Made by a program: the position numbers and the translations under genes
Source of the DNA: Acidobacteriota bacterium
Lineage (GTDB): Bacteria; Acidobacteriota; Blastocatellia; Pyrinomonadales; Pyrinomonadaceae
Assembly: GCA_019242475.1 (NCBI GenBank)
Contig: JAFAVK010000094.1
Location: 1-64,000, forward strand
Direction of reading: 5' to 3'
DNA: 64,000 bases
In this document: positions 56,480 through 64,000 of the stretch, piece by piece
Numbering within the stretch: position 1 is the first letter of the stretch
Layout of the letters: every line of letters begins with the position of its first letter
Notes under the pieces: model-generated
What the model saw: the letters and a program-made list of their open reading frames with translations, nothing else
What the model was told of the DNA's origin: nothing
The model's database searches: none

Positions 56480-56950
56480 TCAGGTGGCCGCATTCTGGGC
56501 CACGTCCCACCCCGCGCTTGTGGCGGACTTCCCGGCGCCCATGAAGTCCCAGTGAATTTGATTGTAGTTCATGGTGACGGTCTCGACCGGGCGGTCGCCG
56601 CCGCCGCCCCCTATCGAGATGGACGAGAGCACCACATTCTTCAGCGTGTAGCGTAGGAGCGGCAGGACTTTACCCCCGTCGTTGCGGCCTATCGTGATTG
56701 CCACCTCGCTGAATGGACTGCCCATACAGCAAGCCTCGTTGAGCTTGGGTGATGCCTGGTCGAGGTACTTATTGACGGTGAAATCCTGATGGTTGGGTTT
56801 GCGTGAAGTTCTCTCCGTGTTCGAGATGTCGCCGGTGATCTGCATGGCGACGCCGTGGCTGAAAGAGAGCAGCTCGATCTGGTCGCGGAAGTCGGCCAGC
56901 GTTGACGTGCCCGGCATGTCCGGCGTCATCTTCATGAGAAGAACGTCCAT
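56480..56950 (-). CDS. hcp: Hcp-like type VI secretion tube protein, orphan
   Basis: 156 residues from ATG 56950 with GGAGG upstream. MDVLLMKMTPDMPGTSTLADFRDQIELLSFSHGV, then TSRKPNHQDFTVNKYLDQASPKLNEACCMG and VETVTMNYNQIHWDF match the Hcp ring-forming beta barrel. Hcp hexamers stack into the T6SS tube. No other T6SS gene (tssB, tssC, vgrG, clpV) is in the window, so it is an orphan copy here. Confidence 0.85.
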   Translation of the reverse strand: MDVLLMKMTPDMPGTSTLADFRDQIELLSFSHGVAMQITGDISNTERTSRKPNHQDFTVNKYLDQASPKLNEACCMGSPFSEVAITIGRNDGGKVLPLLRYTLKNVVLSSISIGGGGGDRPVETVTMNYNQIHWDFMGAGKSATSAGWDVAQNAAT

Positions 56951-57088
56951 GTCGCCTCCATTCTGACGAGAGTTCGGGTTTGAGAGTTAGCTTGCGACGA
57001 GTTTGATAGTGCGCCCCGCGGGTTAGGCCGACCATTCTAACACATCGCGCCGCGCGCGCCGCACCGTTTAGTCGGCGGCGCGCGGAGG

Positions 57089-58993
57089 TCAGTCTCCGTA
57101 CTGCATGCTCTCGCCGAGCGTCGGGTCGGGGAGGACGTCGCGGCGCGAGTCGTCGGCGTACTGGAGTTTGTAGAGGCGCCAGTAGAGGTCGCGGCGGGCG
57201 AGGAGCTGCTGGTGCGTGCCGCGCTCGCGCAGCTCGCCGTGGTGGAGGACGAGAATCTGGTCGGCGCGCTGGACGGTCGAGAGGCGGTGCGCGACGACGA
57301 TGGAGGTGCGGTCGCGCAGGACGCGCTCGATGGCCCGCTGGATGAGCTGCTCGGTCTCGGTGTCGATGGAGCTGGTCGCCTCGTCGAGGATGAGGAGCGC
57401 CGGGTCGAAGGCGAGCGCGCGGGCGAAGGAGATGAGCTGCTTCTGTCCGACCGAGAGGCCGGCGCCGCGCTCGCGCACCTCCGACTGGTAGCCCTCGGGC
57501 AGGCGCTCGATGAAGCCGTCGGCGTGCACCTCGCGCGCGGCCCAGCGGACGCGCTCGTCCGACACGTCCTCGCGGCCGAGGCGGATGTTGCCCTCGACCG
57601 TGCCGCTGAAGAGGAACACGTCCTGCAAGACGACGGCGAAGTTCTCCCTTAAAGATTTCAAGTCCCACTCGCGCACGTCCACGCCGTCGAGCAAGACCTG
57701 CCCGCGCTGCACGTCGTAGAAGCGCATGAGGAGGTTCGTGATCGTCGTCTTCCCCGAGCCGGTGTGGCCGACGAGCGCGATGGTCTGGCCGGGCTCGGCC
57801 ACGAACGACACGTCCTTCAAGACCCAGTCCTCGCCCTTGTAGGCGAACCAGACGTGGCGGAACTCGACGCGGCCGCGCGCGCGCCCTTTCATCTGCGGGC
57901 TCTCGGGCGTCGTGATGGCGATGGGCAGGTCGAGCGTGCGGAAGATGCGCTGCGAGGCGACGAGCGCCGCCTGGAAGACGTTGTACTTGTCCGAGATGTC
58001 GCGGATGGGCTGGAAGAGCTGCTGCGAGTACTGGATGAAGGCGACGAGCGCGCCGATGGAGAGCACCTCGCGCGCGGGCGTGTTCTGCATCACGCGCCAG
58101 CCGCCGTACCAGATGATGAGCGCGACGCCGAGCGAGCCGATAAAATCGACGAGCGGGAAGAAGACCGCGTAGTAGAAGATGGTCTCGATGTTGGCCTGCC
58201 GGTAGTCGTCGTTGGCGTCGTGGAACTGCCGGAGGGACTTCGCCTCGCGGTTGAAAATTTGGACGGTCTGCGCGCCCGAGATGTGCTCCTGCAAGAACGA
58301 GTTGATGCGCGCCAGCTTCGTCCGCACGAGGTCGTAGCCGCGCCGCGCGTGCTTGCGGAACCAGGTCGTCGCCGCGAAGAGCAGCGGCACGGTGACGAGC
58401 GCGACGAGCGTGAGGCGCCAGTCCATCCAAGCCATGAAGGCGACGATGGCGAAGACCCTCAACACGTCGCCCAACCCCTCGATGACGCCCGAGGTGAAGA
58501 GTTCGTTGAGCGCGTCCACGTCGGACGTGAGCCGCGTCATGATGCGGCCGACGGGGTTGCGGTCGAAGTAGGCGACCTCCTGGCGTTGGAGCTTGTCGTA
58601 AAGCTCCGCGCGCAGGTCGTACATGACGTGCTGGCCGACCGACTGGAGGAGGACGGTCTGGAGGTACGAGACGAGCATCGTCAGGAGCTTGACGCCGAAG
58701 AAGGCGAGCGCGAGCAGGCCGAGCCCGCGGACGAAGCTGTCGTAGAGGACGCGCCACGCCTCGGCGGGTAGATTCTGGCGCTGGTCTGCCGCGGGCTTGA
58801 TGTACCAGTCGATGGCGTACTGGAAGAATTTCGGCTCGACCACGCCGAGCGCGTTGACGCCGAGCGTCAGGACGAGCGCGGGCACGATGAGGCGCCGGTA
58901 CGGCCGCAGGTAGCGCAGCAGGCGCCGGGCGATCCCGCGGTCGAACTGCTTGAGCGCCTCCTCCTCGTGAAACTGTTGGACTGTCGCGGACAT
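57089..58993 (-). CDS. ABC exporter half-transporter, consensus-site subunit
   Basis: 634 residues. Six membrane helices then an ATPase domain with Walker [15 protein letters not shown], Walker [13 protein letters not shown] with the catalytic Glu, and signature LSVGQKQ, which deviates from LSGGQ. The partner at 59521 has the complementary deviation, so the pair looks like a heterodimer of the TM287/288, BmrCD or LmrCD kind with one degenerate ATP site. Substrates of such exporters are drugs or lipids. Confidence 0.88.
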   Translation of the reverse strand: MSATVQQFHEEEALKQFDRGIARRLLRYLRPYRRLIVPALVLTLGVNALGVVEPKFFQYAIDWYIKPAADQRQNLPAEAWRVLYDSFVRGLGLLALAFFGVKLLTMLVSYLQTVLLQSVGQHVMYDLRAELYDKLQRQEVAYFDRNPVGRIMTRLTSDVDALNELFTSGVIEGLGDVLRVFAIVAFMAWMDWRLTLVALVTVPLLFAATTWFRKHARRGYDLVRTKLARINSFLQEHISGAQTVQIFNREAKSLRQFHDANDDYRQANIETIFYYAVFFPLVDFIGSLGVALIIWYGGWRVMQNTPAREVLSIGALVAFIQYSQQLFQPIRDISDKYNVFQAALVASQRIFRTLDLPIAITTPESPQMKGRARGRVEFRHVWFAYKGEDWVLKDVSFVAEPGQTIALVGHTGSGKTTITNLLMRFYDVQRGQVLLDGVDVREWDLKSLRENFAVVLQDVFLFSGTVEGNIRLGREDVSDERVRWAAREVHADGFIERLPEGYQSEVRERGAGLSVGQKQLISFARALAFDPALLILDEATSSIDTETEQLIQRAIERVLRDRTSIVVAHRLSTVQRADQILVLHHGELRERGTHQQLLARRDLYWRLYKLQYADDSRRDVLPDPTLGESMQYGD

Positions 58994-59025
58994 CTCTTTC
59001 GTCTAAAACCTTTCCTCGACGCGGC

Positions 59026-59487
59026 TCACATTCCGGGCTTGAAGTAGGCCGCCATCACCTGCTCGCGGCGCGGGAAGTGGAGCAATTCGCCGAGCGCGCC
59101 GAGGGCGAAGAGCAGGTAGAAGTAGTCGTTCCAGGTGATAAAGAGTCCCACCAGCCCGAGGAGCGCTGCCGACTCGCAGAGCGCCAGCGCGAGGATGAAG
59201 CCGGCCTGCAAGATGTCCGGCTGTTGCCGCTCGGCCGCGCGCTTGTACAAGGCGGACTTCAGGACGAAGGAGGCCGCGACCATAGAGAGCGCCAGGGCCG
59301 CCAGCGCGTAGAGAACCGTCGTGTTGCCCCCGCCCATCACCGCCCCTGTTCCGGCGCCGGGGCGGACGAGGCGCGTGACGAGGACGAACAGGCCGACGGT
59401 TATCAGGAACGCCCCCCAGAGTATGCGCATCACGCGGAGCCTGAAGTTAGGCCCCAAGTCGGGGCCGGCGGCCGGTCGGTTCATCAT
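59026..59487 (-). CDS. small integral membrane protein between the two ABC subunits
   Basis: 153 residues, four predicted membrane helices (ILWGAFLITVGLFVLVTRLV, TTVLYALAALALSMVAASFVL, AGFILALALCESAALLGLVGLFI, FYLLFALGALGELLHF). It lies between and on the same strand as the two exporter genes, spacing about 30 bases on each side. An accessory role is inferred from position. No family recognised. Confidence 0.7.
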   Translation of the reverse strand: MMNRPAAGPDLGPNFRLRVMRILWGAFLITVGLFVLVTRLVRPGAGTGAVMGGGNTTVLYALAALALSMVAASFVLKSALYKRAAERQQPDILQAGFILALALCESAALLGLVGLFITWNDYFYLLFALGALGELLHFPRREQVMAAYFKPGM

Positions 59488-59520
59488 GGCTTTCGGGCTC
59501 CTCCCTCAAAGTCGCGTCGT

Positions 59521-61263
59521 TCAGCTCGCCGCCAACTCCTCTTCGAGCAACTGGCGCTCGTAGAGGTCTGCGTACTCGCCGCCCGCGGCGAGCAGTTCCT
59601 CGTGTGTGCCGCGCTCGACGACGCGCCCCTCGTCGAGGACGCAGATGAGGTCGGCGTCGCGGACGGTCGAGATGCGGTGCGAGACGATGAGCGAGGTGCG
59701 CTCGCGCATCACGCCGCGCAGGCGGCCGAGAATCTTCTCCTCCGTGTAGGTGTCCACGGCCGAGAGCGCGTCGTCGAGGATGAGGATGCGCGGCTGGCGC
59801 ATGACGGCGCGCGCGATGGCCGTGCGCTGCTTCTGCCCGCCCGAGAGCGTGATGCCACGCTCGCCGACCAACGTGTCGAAGCACTCGGGGAAGTCGCGCA
59901 CGTCGTCGGCCAGCCCCGCGATCTCGGCCGCCCACTCCACCTCGGCGCGCGAAAACTTCGGGACGCCGAACGCGACGTTCTCGTCCAGCGTGTCGCTGAA
60001 GAGGAACGTCTCCTGCGGCACGTAGCCGAAGGCCGCGCGCAGCTGCGCGAGCGGGTAGTCGCGCACGTCCACGCCGTCGATGAAGACCGTGCCCGGCGGC
60101 GGCTCGACCACGCGCGGCAGCAGGTTCATCAGGGTGGACTTGCCCGAGCCCGTCCTCCCGACGAAGGCGACCGTCTGCCCGGCCTCGATGGTCAGGTCAA
60201 CGTCCTTCAGGACGGCCGGCGAGTGCTCGCCGTAGGCGAACGTCAGGTGCCTGAACTCGATGCGGCCGCGGACGGGCGGCTGCTCTTTAACAGTCGGCGC
60301 GTCCTTAATCGCGGGCTCGACGGCGAAGATGGCGTTCATGCGCTTGAGGCTCGCCGTGCCGCGCTGGTAGAGGTTGGCGACGTAGCCGAGCGCGATGAGC
60401 GGCCAGATGAGCTTCATCAGGAAGAGCGTGAACTCGACGAACTGCCCCTTAGTCATCTCGCCGCGCACGGCGAGCACGCCGCCGTACCAGACGATCAGCA
60501 CCATCCCGAGCCCGATGACGAACTGGATGAGCGGCCGCATCACGGCCGAGATGCGCACGAGCGCGAGGTTGCGCGTCGCGTACTCGCGGTTGAAGGTCTT
60601 GAAAGCCTCGACCTCGGCGTCCTCCTGCGCGTAGGCGCGCACGACCCGCACGCCCGAGATGTTCTCCTGCGCGCGCGCCGTGATGTGCGAGAAGAACTCC
60701 TGAATCTTCTCGAAGCGGACGTGCACCTGCTGGCCGAAATACTTCACCGTGAGCGAGACGAGCGGCATCGTCACGAAGAGGAGCAGGGTCAGGCGCACGC
60801 TGATCCGCAGCATCAGGGGGAGGATGACGAGGACGACGAAGACCGTCTGGAGCGTGTACATCACCATCGGCCCGGCGAGCTGGCGGACGGCGGCGAGGTC
60901 GTTCGTGGCGCGCGCCATCAGGTCGCCCGTGCGGTGCTCCTGGAAGAAGGTGAGCGGCTGCTTTTGCAAATGCGCGTAGAAGTCCTGCCGCAGGTCGTAC
61001 TCGACGTGGCGCGACATGCCGATGAGGATGTTGCGTTGGAGGTAAAGGAAGATTCCGCTCACGACGCGGATGCCGATAATGATGAGGGCGAAGCGCGTGA
61101 TCGTCGCCCAGGTCGGGCCGGCGCTCAGGGAGTCCACGGCCCGCCCGACGTAGACCGGCTCCAGCACCCCGATGACCACCGAGGCCAGGATGCAGAAGAC
61201 GCCGACGAAGAGGGACTTCTTGTACGGGCGGAAGTAGAGTGCGAATTTTCGCAGGTCGTCCAT
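59521..61263 (-). CDS. ABC exporter half-transporter, degenerate-site subunit
   Basis: 580 residues. Membrane domain with the intracellular loops of exporters, Walker [15 protein letters not shown], signature [15 protein letters not shown], Walker [13 protein letters not shown]. The residue after the Walker B Asp is Asp rather than Glu, the known mark of the degenerate site in heterodimeric exporters. With the LSVGQ of the partner this defines one impaired and one active ATP site. First gene of the three-gene unit. Confidence 0.88.
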   Translation of the reverse strand: MDDLRKFALYFRPYKKSLFVGVFCILASVVIGVLEPVYVGRAVDSLSAGPTWATITRFALIIIGIRVVSGIFLYLQRNILIGMSRHVEYDLRQDFYAHLQKQPLTFFQEHRTGDLMARATNDLAAVRQLAGPMVMYTLQTVFVVLVILPLMLRISVRLTLLLFVTMPLVSLTVKYFGQQVHVRFEKIQEFFSHITARAQENISGVRVVRAYAQEDAEVEAFKTFNREYATRNLALVRISAVMRPLIQFVIGLGMVLIVWYGGVLAVRGEMTKGQFVEFTLFLMKLIWPLIALGYVANLYQRGTASLKRMNAIFAVEPAIKDAPTVKEQPPVRGRIEFRHLTFAYGEHSPAVLKDVDLTIEAGQTVAFVGRTGSGKSTLMNLLPRVVEPPPGTVFIDGVDVRDYPLAQLRAAFGYVPQETFLFSDTLDENVAFGVPKFSRAEVEWAAEIAGLADDVRDFPECFDTLVGERGITLSGGQKQRTAIARAVMRQPRILILDDALSAVDTYTEEKILGRLRGVMRERTSLIVSHRISTVRDADLICVLDEGRVVERGTHEELLAAGGEYADLYERQLLEEELAAS

Positions 61264-61382
61264 GAGCGCAGAGCCGGCCGCCGCCGGGCCGTCAAACTAT
61301 ATAAAGCCTTCGACTGTCCTTTACGTTTACTCCGCCGCCTATGATGCGCGATTTTCGCCCCCGAAGACAAACGCCCCACGCG

Positions 61383-61520
61383 GTAGTAGGCAGTAGGCAG
61401 GCGGCAGTAGGCATTTGAAGGCAAGAAGAGTTAACGAAACGGAGGCGGCGAGAAATGAATCTCGCCGCCTCCGCATCATTTAACTTCTTTCTCGACCGGC
61501 TAACTGCCTACTGCCTACTG
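61383..61520. repeat. nested word-based inverted repeat L (GTAGGCA family)
   Basis: Outer arms use the same GTAGGCAGTAGGCAG words as repeat C (left about 61383-61412, right about 61501-61520). Inside is a GGAGGCGGCGAGA/TCTCGCCGCCTCC hairpin (61441-61472) flanked by GAAGAGTTAA/TTAACTTC. It ends eight bases before the GGDEF stop codon at 61528. Confidence 0.8.
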
Positions 61521-61527
61521 AAAAAGA

Positions 61528-63237
61528 TTACGAGGGGTTGCAGGACTCTTGCACGTCGGCGGGCGCCTCGGACGGCAGGCCGTTGTAGACCTCGGAGGTC
61601 TCGCGCGCGGGCAGGACGGGCTCGTAAGGGGGGGAGAAGATGTCTTCGGGCGGGAGGTCTTCCGTCGAGCAGACGCGGTTGCGCCCCGTGCGCTTGGCGA
61701 GGAAGAGCGCGCGGTCGGCGCTCGTCACCAAAAGCTCGCGCGAGCTGGCGTCGTTGGGGAAGGTCGCGACGCCCAGCGAGGCCGTGATGCAGCCGACGCC
61801 CGGCACCTCTGTGCGCTCGATGCGCGAGCGCAGGCGCTCGGCGACGACCTTCGCGCCCTCGTGCCCGGCCTGCGGGAGGATGATGGCGAACTCCTCGCCG
61901 CCGTAGCGCGCGGCCGTGTCCACGCCGCGCACCTCCTCGCGCAGGGCGTTGGCGAGGATGCGCAGCGCCGCGTCGCCCGCGTCGTGCCCGTGCGTGTCGT
62001 TAACGCGCTTGAAGTAGTCGATGTCCAGGAGGATGAGCGAGACGGGCTGGCGCATGCGGGTCGCCAGGTGCAGGTCGCGTTCGAGCTGTATCTCGAAGAA
62101 GCGGCGGTTGAAGCAGCCCGTCAGGCCGTCGGTTAGGGCCTGGTGCTGCATCTGCTGGAAGAGGCGCGCATGGTTGACGGCGACGGCGACCTGGTCGGCC
62201 ACCGTGCGCAGGAGCATCACCTCGTTCTCCTGCCAGAGGCGCTGCGGGTCGTCCGACGTGACCATCAGCACGCCCATCGTCCGGTCGTGGTAGATGACGG
62301 GCACGGCCGCCATCGGGCACGCGTCCGACTCGTCCGCGTTGATACAGCCGTCGTGCACGTACGACTTGATCCGCCCACGCAGGCGCACGCCGAGCGCTTC
62401 GAGGTCGCTGAGCAGCTCGGCGCCCGCGTCCTCCTCGTCCGCGCCGTCGCGGAAGTAGAACTTGGTCAGGGAGGCCTGGCCGTGCTCGCCCTCGATGTTG
62501 AGCGCGCTCGACTCCGCGCCGAGCGCGCGCCCCACCTCGTTGACGGTCGTCTGGAGGACGCTCGGCAGCTCAAGCGTGCTGCGGATGGCGGTCGAGATGC
62601 GGTTGACGGCGATCTCGCGCACGGCCTGCTCTTGCAGGAGGCGCGCGAGCTTGGTCGTGACAGAGACCGTGAGCTGGAGCGAGGTCGTCTTCGGCACGCA
62701 GGTGCGGACGGCCTTCGAGAAGAGGTGCGCGCGGTCGGGCTGCTCGGCCGTGACGCGCGCCATCAGGTATTCGAGCGCCGAGTAGACGATGTCGGGCTCG
62801 AACGACCAGATGACCTCGTCGCCGGCCGCCTCCTGCCCCTCCTCGTCCTCGGTGCGCACCGAGGCCATCAGCGCCGAGAAGCGCGCGTCGGCGATGACGA
62901 CGAAGCGCTCGTACGACTCGCACCCGTCCGGCTTGTTCAGGAGGATCGGCTCGCGCTCCGACCCGTCGGAGAGATCGACCGCGCAGAGCCCGTCCTCGGG
63001 CGCCGCGAAGAAGAAGGCGTAGCGGGCCAGGCGCCCCACCTCACGCACGCGCGCAACGTCGCGCAAAGAGCGCTGCGCCTCCGGCAGAAGGCTCTCGACC
63101 ACCAGCGCCGCCAGGTTGTTCTCCAGCACCACGTCCTCGAAATACCGGTGAAGCTGCACAATGGTAGGCTCCGCGCAACGGACGGGTGTCAGTTGGCGTG
63201 AGTGTTGTGCGAGCAGGGCGCTGTAGAGCGAGAGCAT
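61528..63237 (-). CDS. GAF-GGDEF diguanylate cyclase
   Basis: 569 residues from ATG 63237; the track start adds 38 residues. An N-terminal uncharacterised domain (1-200) is followed by a GAF domain (about 215-390) and a GGDEF domain (about 395-540). Active site YGGEEFAIIL is intact, and the RGVD five residues before it is a complete inhibitory I-site. It should make c-di-GMP under product inhibition, with a GAF ligand or light or redox input. No membrane helix. The hairpins at 63299-63358 lie in its promoter region. Confidence 0.88.
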   Translation of the reverse strand: MLSLYSALLAQHSRQLTPVRCAEPTIVQLHRYFEDVVLENNLAALVVESLLPEAQRSLRDVARVREVGRLARYAFFFAAPEDGLCAVDLSDGSEREPILLNKPDGCESYERFVVIADARFSALMASVRTEDEEGQEAAGDEVIWSFEPDIVYSALEYLMARVTAEQPDRAHLFSKAVRTCVPKTTSLQLTVSVTTKLARLLQEQAVREIAVNRISTAIRSTLELPSVLQTTVNEVGRALGAESSALNIEGEHGQASLTKFYFRDGADEEDAGAELLSDLEALGVRLRGRIKSYVHDGCINADESDACPMAAVPVIYHDRTMGVLMVTSDDPQRLWQENEVMLLRTVADQVAVAVNHARLFQQMQHQALTDGLTGCFNRRFFEIQLERDLHLATRMRQPVSLILLDIDYFKRVNDTHGHDAGDAALRILANALREEVRGVDTAARYGGEEFAIILPQAGHEGAKVVAERLRSRIERTEVPGVGCITASLGVATFPNDASSRELLVTSADRALFLAKRTGRNRVCSTEDLPPEDIFSPPYEPVLPARETSEVYNGLPSEAPADVQESCNPS

Positions 63238-63298
63238 CGGGAATCCCAGTCGGAACGGGAAAAGGGTGGACGCGGGTTCCGTGGATACAAAGAAGGTG

Positions 63299-63358
63299 CT
63301 AGACCCTTTGGCAGGTCTAGTGACAAACACATTTTGACACAAGGCAAACATGTTTGTC
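63299..63358. promoter_or_regulatory. two inverted repeats upstream of the GGDEF gene
   Basis: CTAGACC/GGTCTAG (63299-63320) and GACAAACA/TGTTTGTC (63322-63358) sit 60-120 bases before the ATG. Either may be an operator. The surrounding 63238-63451 stretch has no gene and is AT-richer than average. Confidence 0.35.
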
Positions 63359-63451
63359 TACGGGTTTTTAGGGGTAAGTGTGCAGTTTTTGAACATCGTC
63401 CGCGGCCTTTCCGGCGGCCGGTTTGACGGCCGGATTCAGCCGGGTGTGAGG

Positions 63452-63889
63452 TTAAGTTTGTATGAAGTAAGTCATTGTGGAGGTTGCAACGATTTCGGCG
63501 GCCTCGTCCCGGGCCTCGACCGAGAGGATGCAGACGCGGCGGCCGCGGCGCAGGACGCGCGCCGTCGCCTCGACTCGGCCGGCGGAAGAGGGGCGGAGGA
63601 AGTGGACGGTGAGGTCAACCGTGACGGTGCGCGCGTCCGCGTCGATGACGGTGTGGACGGCGAAGGCGGCGGCCGTGTCGAGCAGCGAGACGACCGCCCC
63701 GCCGTGCAGGATGCCGCCCATCCGCGTCAGCTCCTCGCGCACGTCGAGGGCGAAAGTCGCGGCGCCGCGCTCGGCGCGGACGAACTCGAAACCGAGCAGC
63801 CCGACGTAAGGCACGCGCGCGAAGGTCTCGCGCAGCCGCGCCAGCTCTTCGGCCGAAAGCTCCTGCGAGGTCGCCCCGCCGCCGCTCAC
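63452..63889 (-). CDS. PaaI-type hotdog thioesterase
   Basis: 145 residues from GTG 63889. GGILHGGAVVSLLDTAAAFAVHTV is the hotdog helix with the family HGG motif; TVDLTVHFLRPSSAGRVEATARVLRRGRRV is the next conserved block. These enzymes hydrolyse acyl-CoA (phenylacetate or general). The GTG overlaps the stop of the upstream YbjQ gene (GTGA). Confidence 0.88.
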   Translation of the reverse strand: MSGGGATSQELSAEELARLRETFARVPYVGLLGFEFVRAERGAATFALDVREELTRMGGILHGGAVVSLLDTAAAFAVHTVIDADARTVTVDLTVHFLRPSSAGRVEATARVLRRGRRVCILSVEARDEAAEIVATSTMTYFIQT

Positions 63890-64000
63890 GAGCCGTAAAT
63901 CCCCGTGCCTTCGAGCGGCTCGACGACGACCGCCGTGCCGTAGGCGAGGACTTCGGTGACGCCCGTCGCGATCTCGGTCGCGTCGTAGCGCGCGCCGATG
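63886..64000 (-). CDS. YbjQ/UPF0145 family protein, C-terminal part
   Basis: The last 38 codons of a leftward gene are visible: GARYDATEIATGVTEVLAYGTAVVVEP is the conserved end of the YbjQ heavy-metal-binding-like family. The N-terminus lies beyond the right edge. Coupled to the thioesterase by the GTGA overlap. Confidence 0.8.
   Translation of the reverse strand, partial: IGARYDATEIATGVTEVLAYGTAVVVEPLEGTGIYGS

Noticed and set aside
56769-58757. 662-residue minus-strand ORF overlapping the ABC exporter gene
   Set aside because: Arg/Pro-rich frame shadow of the exporter, and it also runs into the hcp region.

Overview
The window is GC-rich bacterial chromosome (about two thirds G+C by eye) with dense gene packing, many ATGA/GTGA/TTGA stop-start overlaps and frequent GTG or TTG starts. 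The gene set suggests an Acidobacteriota member, perhaps Blastocatellia: an arginine operon with an N-acyl-ornithine-type carbamoyltransferase, secreted RDHGV-repeat and PTP-linker proteins, an LptE/Lol-type diderm envelope, and a deoxyhypusine-synthase-like protein. This assignment rests on protein families and style, not on a marker gene; no rRNA or tRNA was seen.

Layout. 1-6.2 kb: end of an ECF sigma factor gene, a stand-alone structured RNA with its own promoter and terminator (about 650-842), then a leftward set of PHP-domain hydrolase, Dabb-domain protein, aromatic amino acid decarboxylase and a DUF3857/transglutaminase protein. 6.4-14.6 kb: a branched-chain amino acid ABC importer (substrate-binding protein, LivH, LivM, LivG, LivF), a CPA2 cation:proton antiporter and a second Liv-type binding protein. 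14.6-31.3 kb: arginine biosynthesis. argH lies leftward; argR-argG-DUF1611-like-argC-CsaA-like-argD-argF'-argB lies rightward behind an array of ATGCA boxes. Between argH and argR sits a two-gene, translationally coupled cassette: a TIR-AAA protein and a 1832-residue AAA-TIR-CHAT-NTPase-TPR protein. It looks like a nucleotide- and protease-effector immune system and is the most striking system here.

31.3-46 kb: a 21-bp palindromic minisatellite, secreted proteins, tilS, two secreted-protein genes that share promoter, leader and tail sequences, ftsH, a secreted caspase-like protein, dimethylargininase, folP, lptE, holA and rpsT. 46-64 kb: phoH-ybeY-CorC-like, a deoxyhypusine-synthase-like gene, a YkgJ protein, a small Sm-like protein, an NlpC/P60 hydrolase, a lytic-transglycosylase-like protein, DUF5996, an orphan Hcp, an asymmetric heterodimeric ABC exporter pair, a GAF-GGDEF protein, a PaaI thioesterase and a partial YbjQ protein.

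A pattern at a different scale runs through the window. At least a dozen intergenic spots, nearly all starting within about 20 bp after a stop codon, carry long imperfect palindromes. Their arms are built from short tandem words, often seven bases. Word sequences differ between spots (ATGAGTG, GTAGGCA, CTGAAAA, GTAAACC and others), but the architecture is the same. Two share a word and loop inside the liv operon, and one appears to have overwritten the argC start region.
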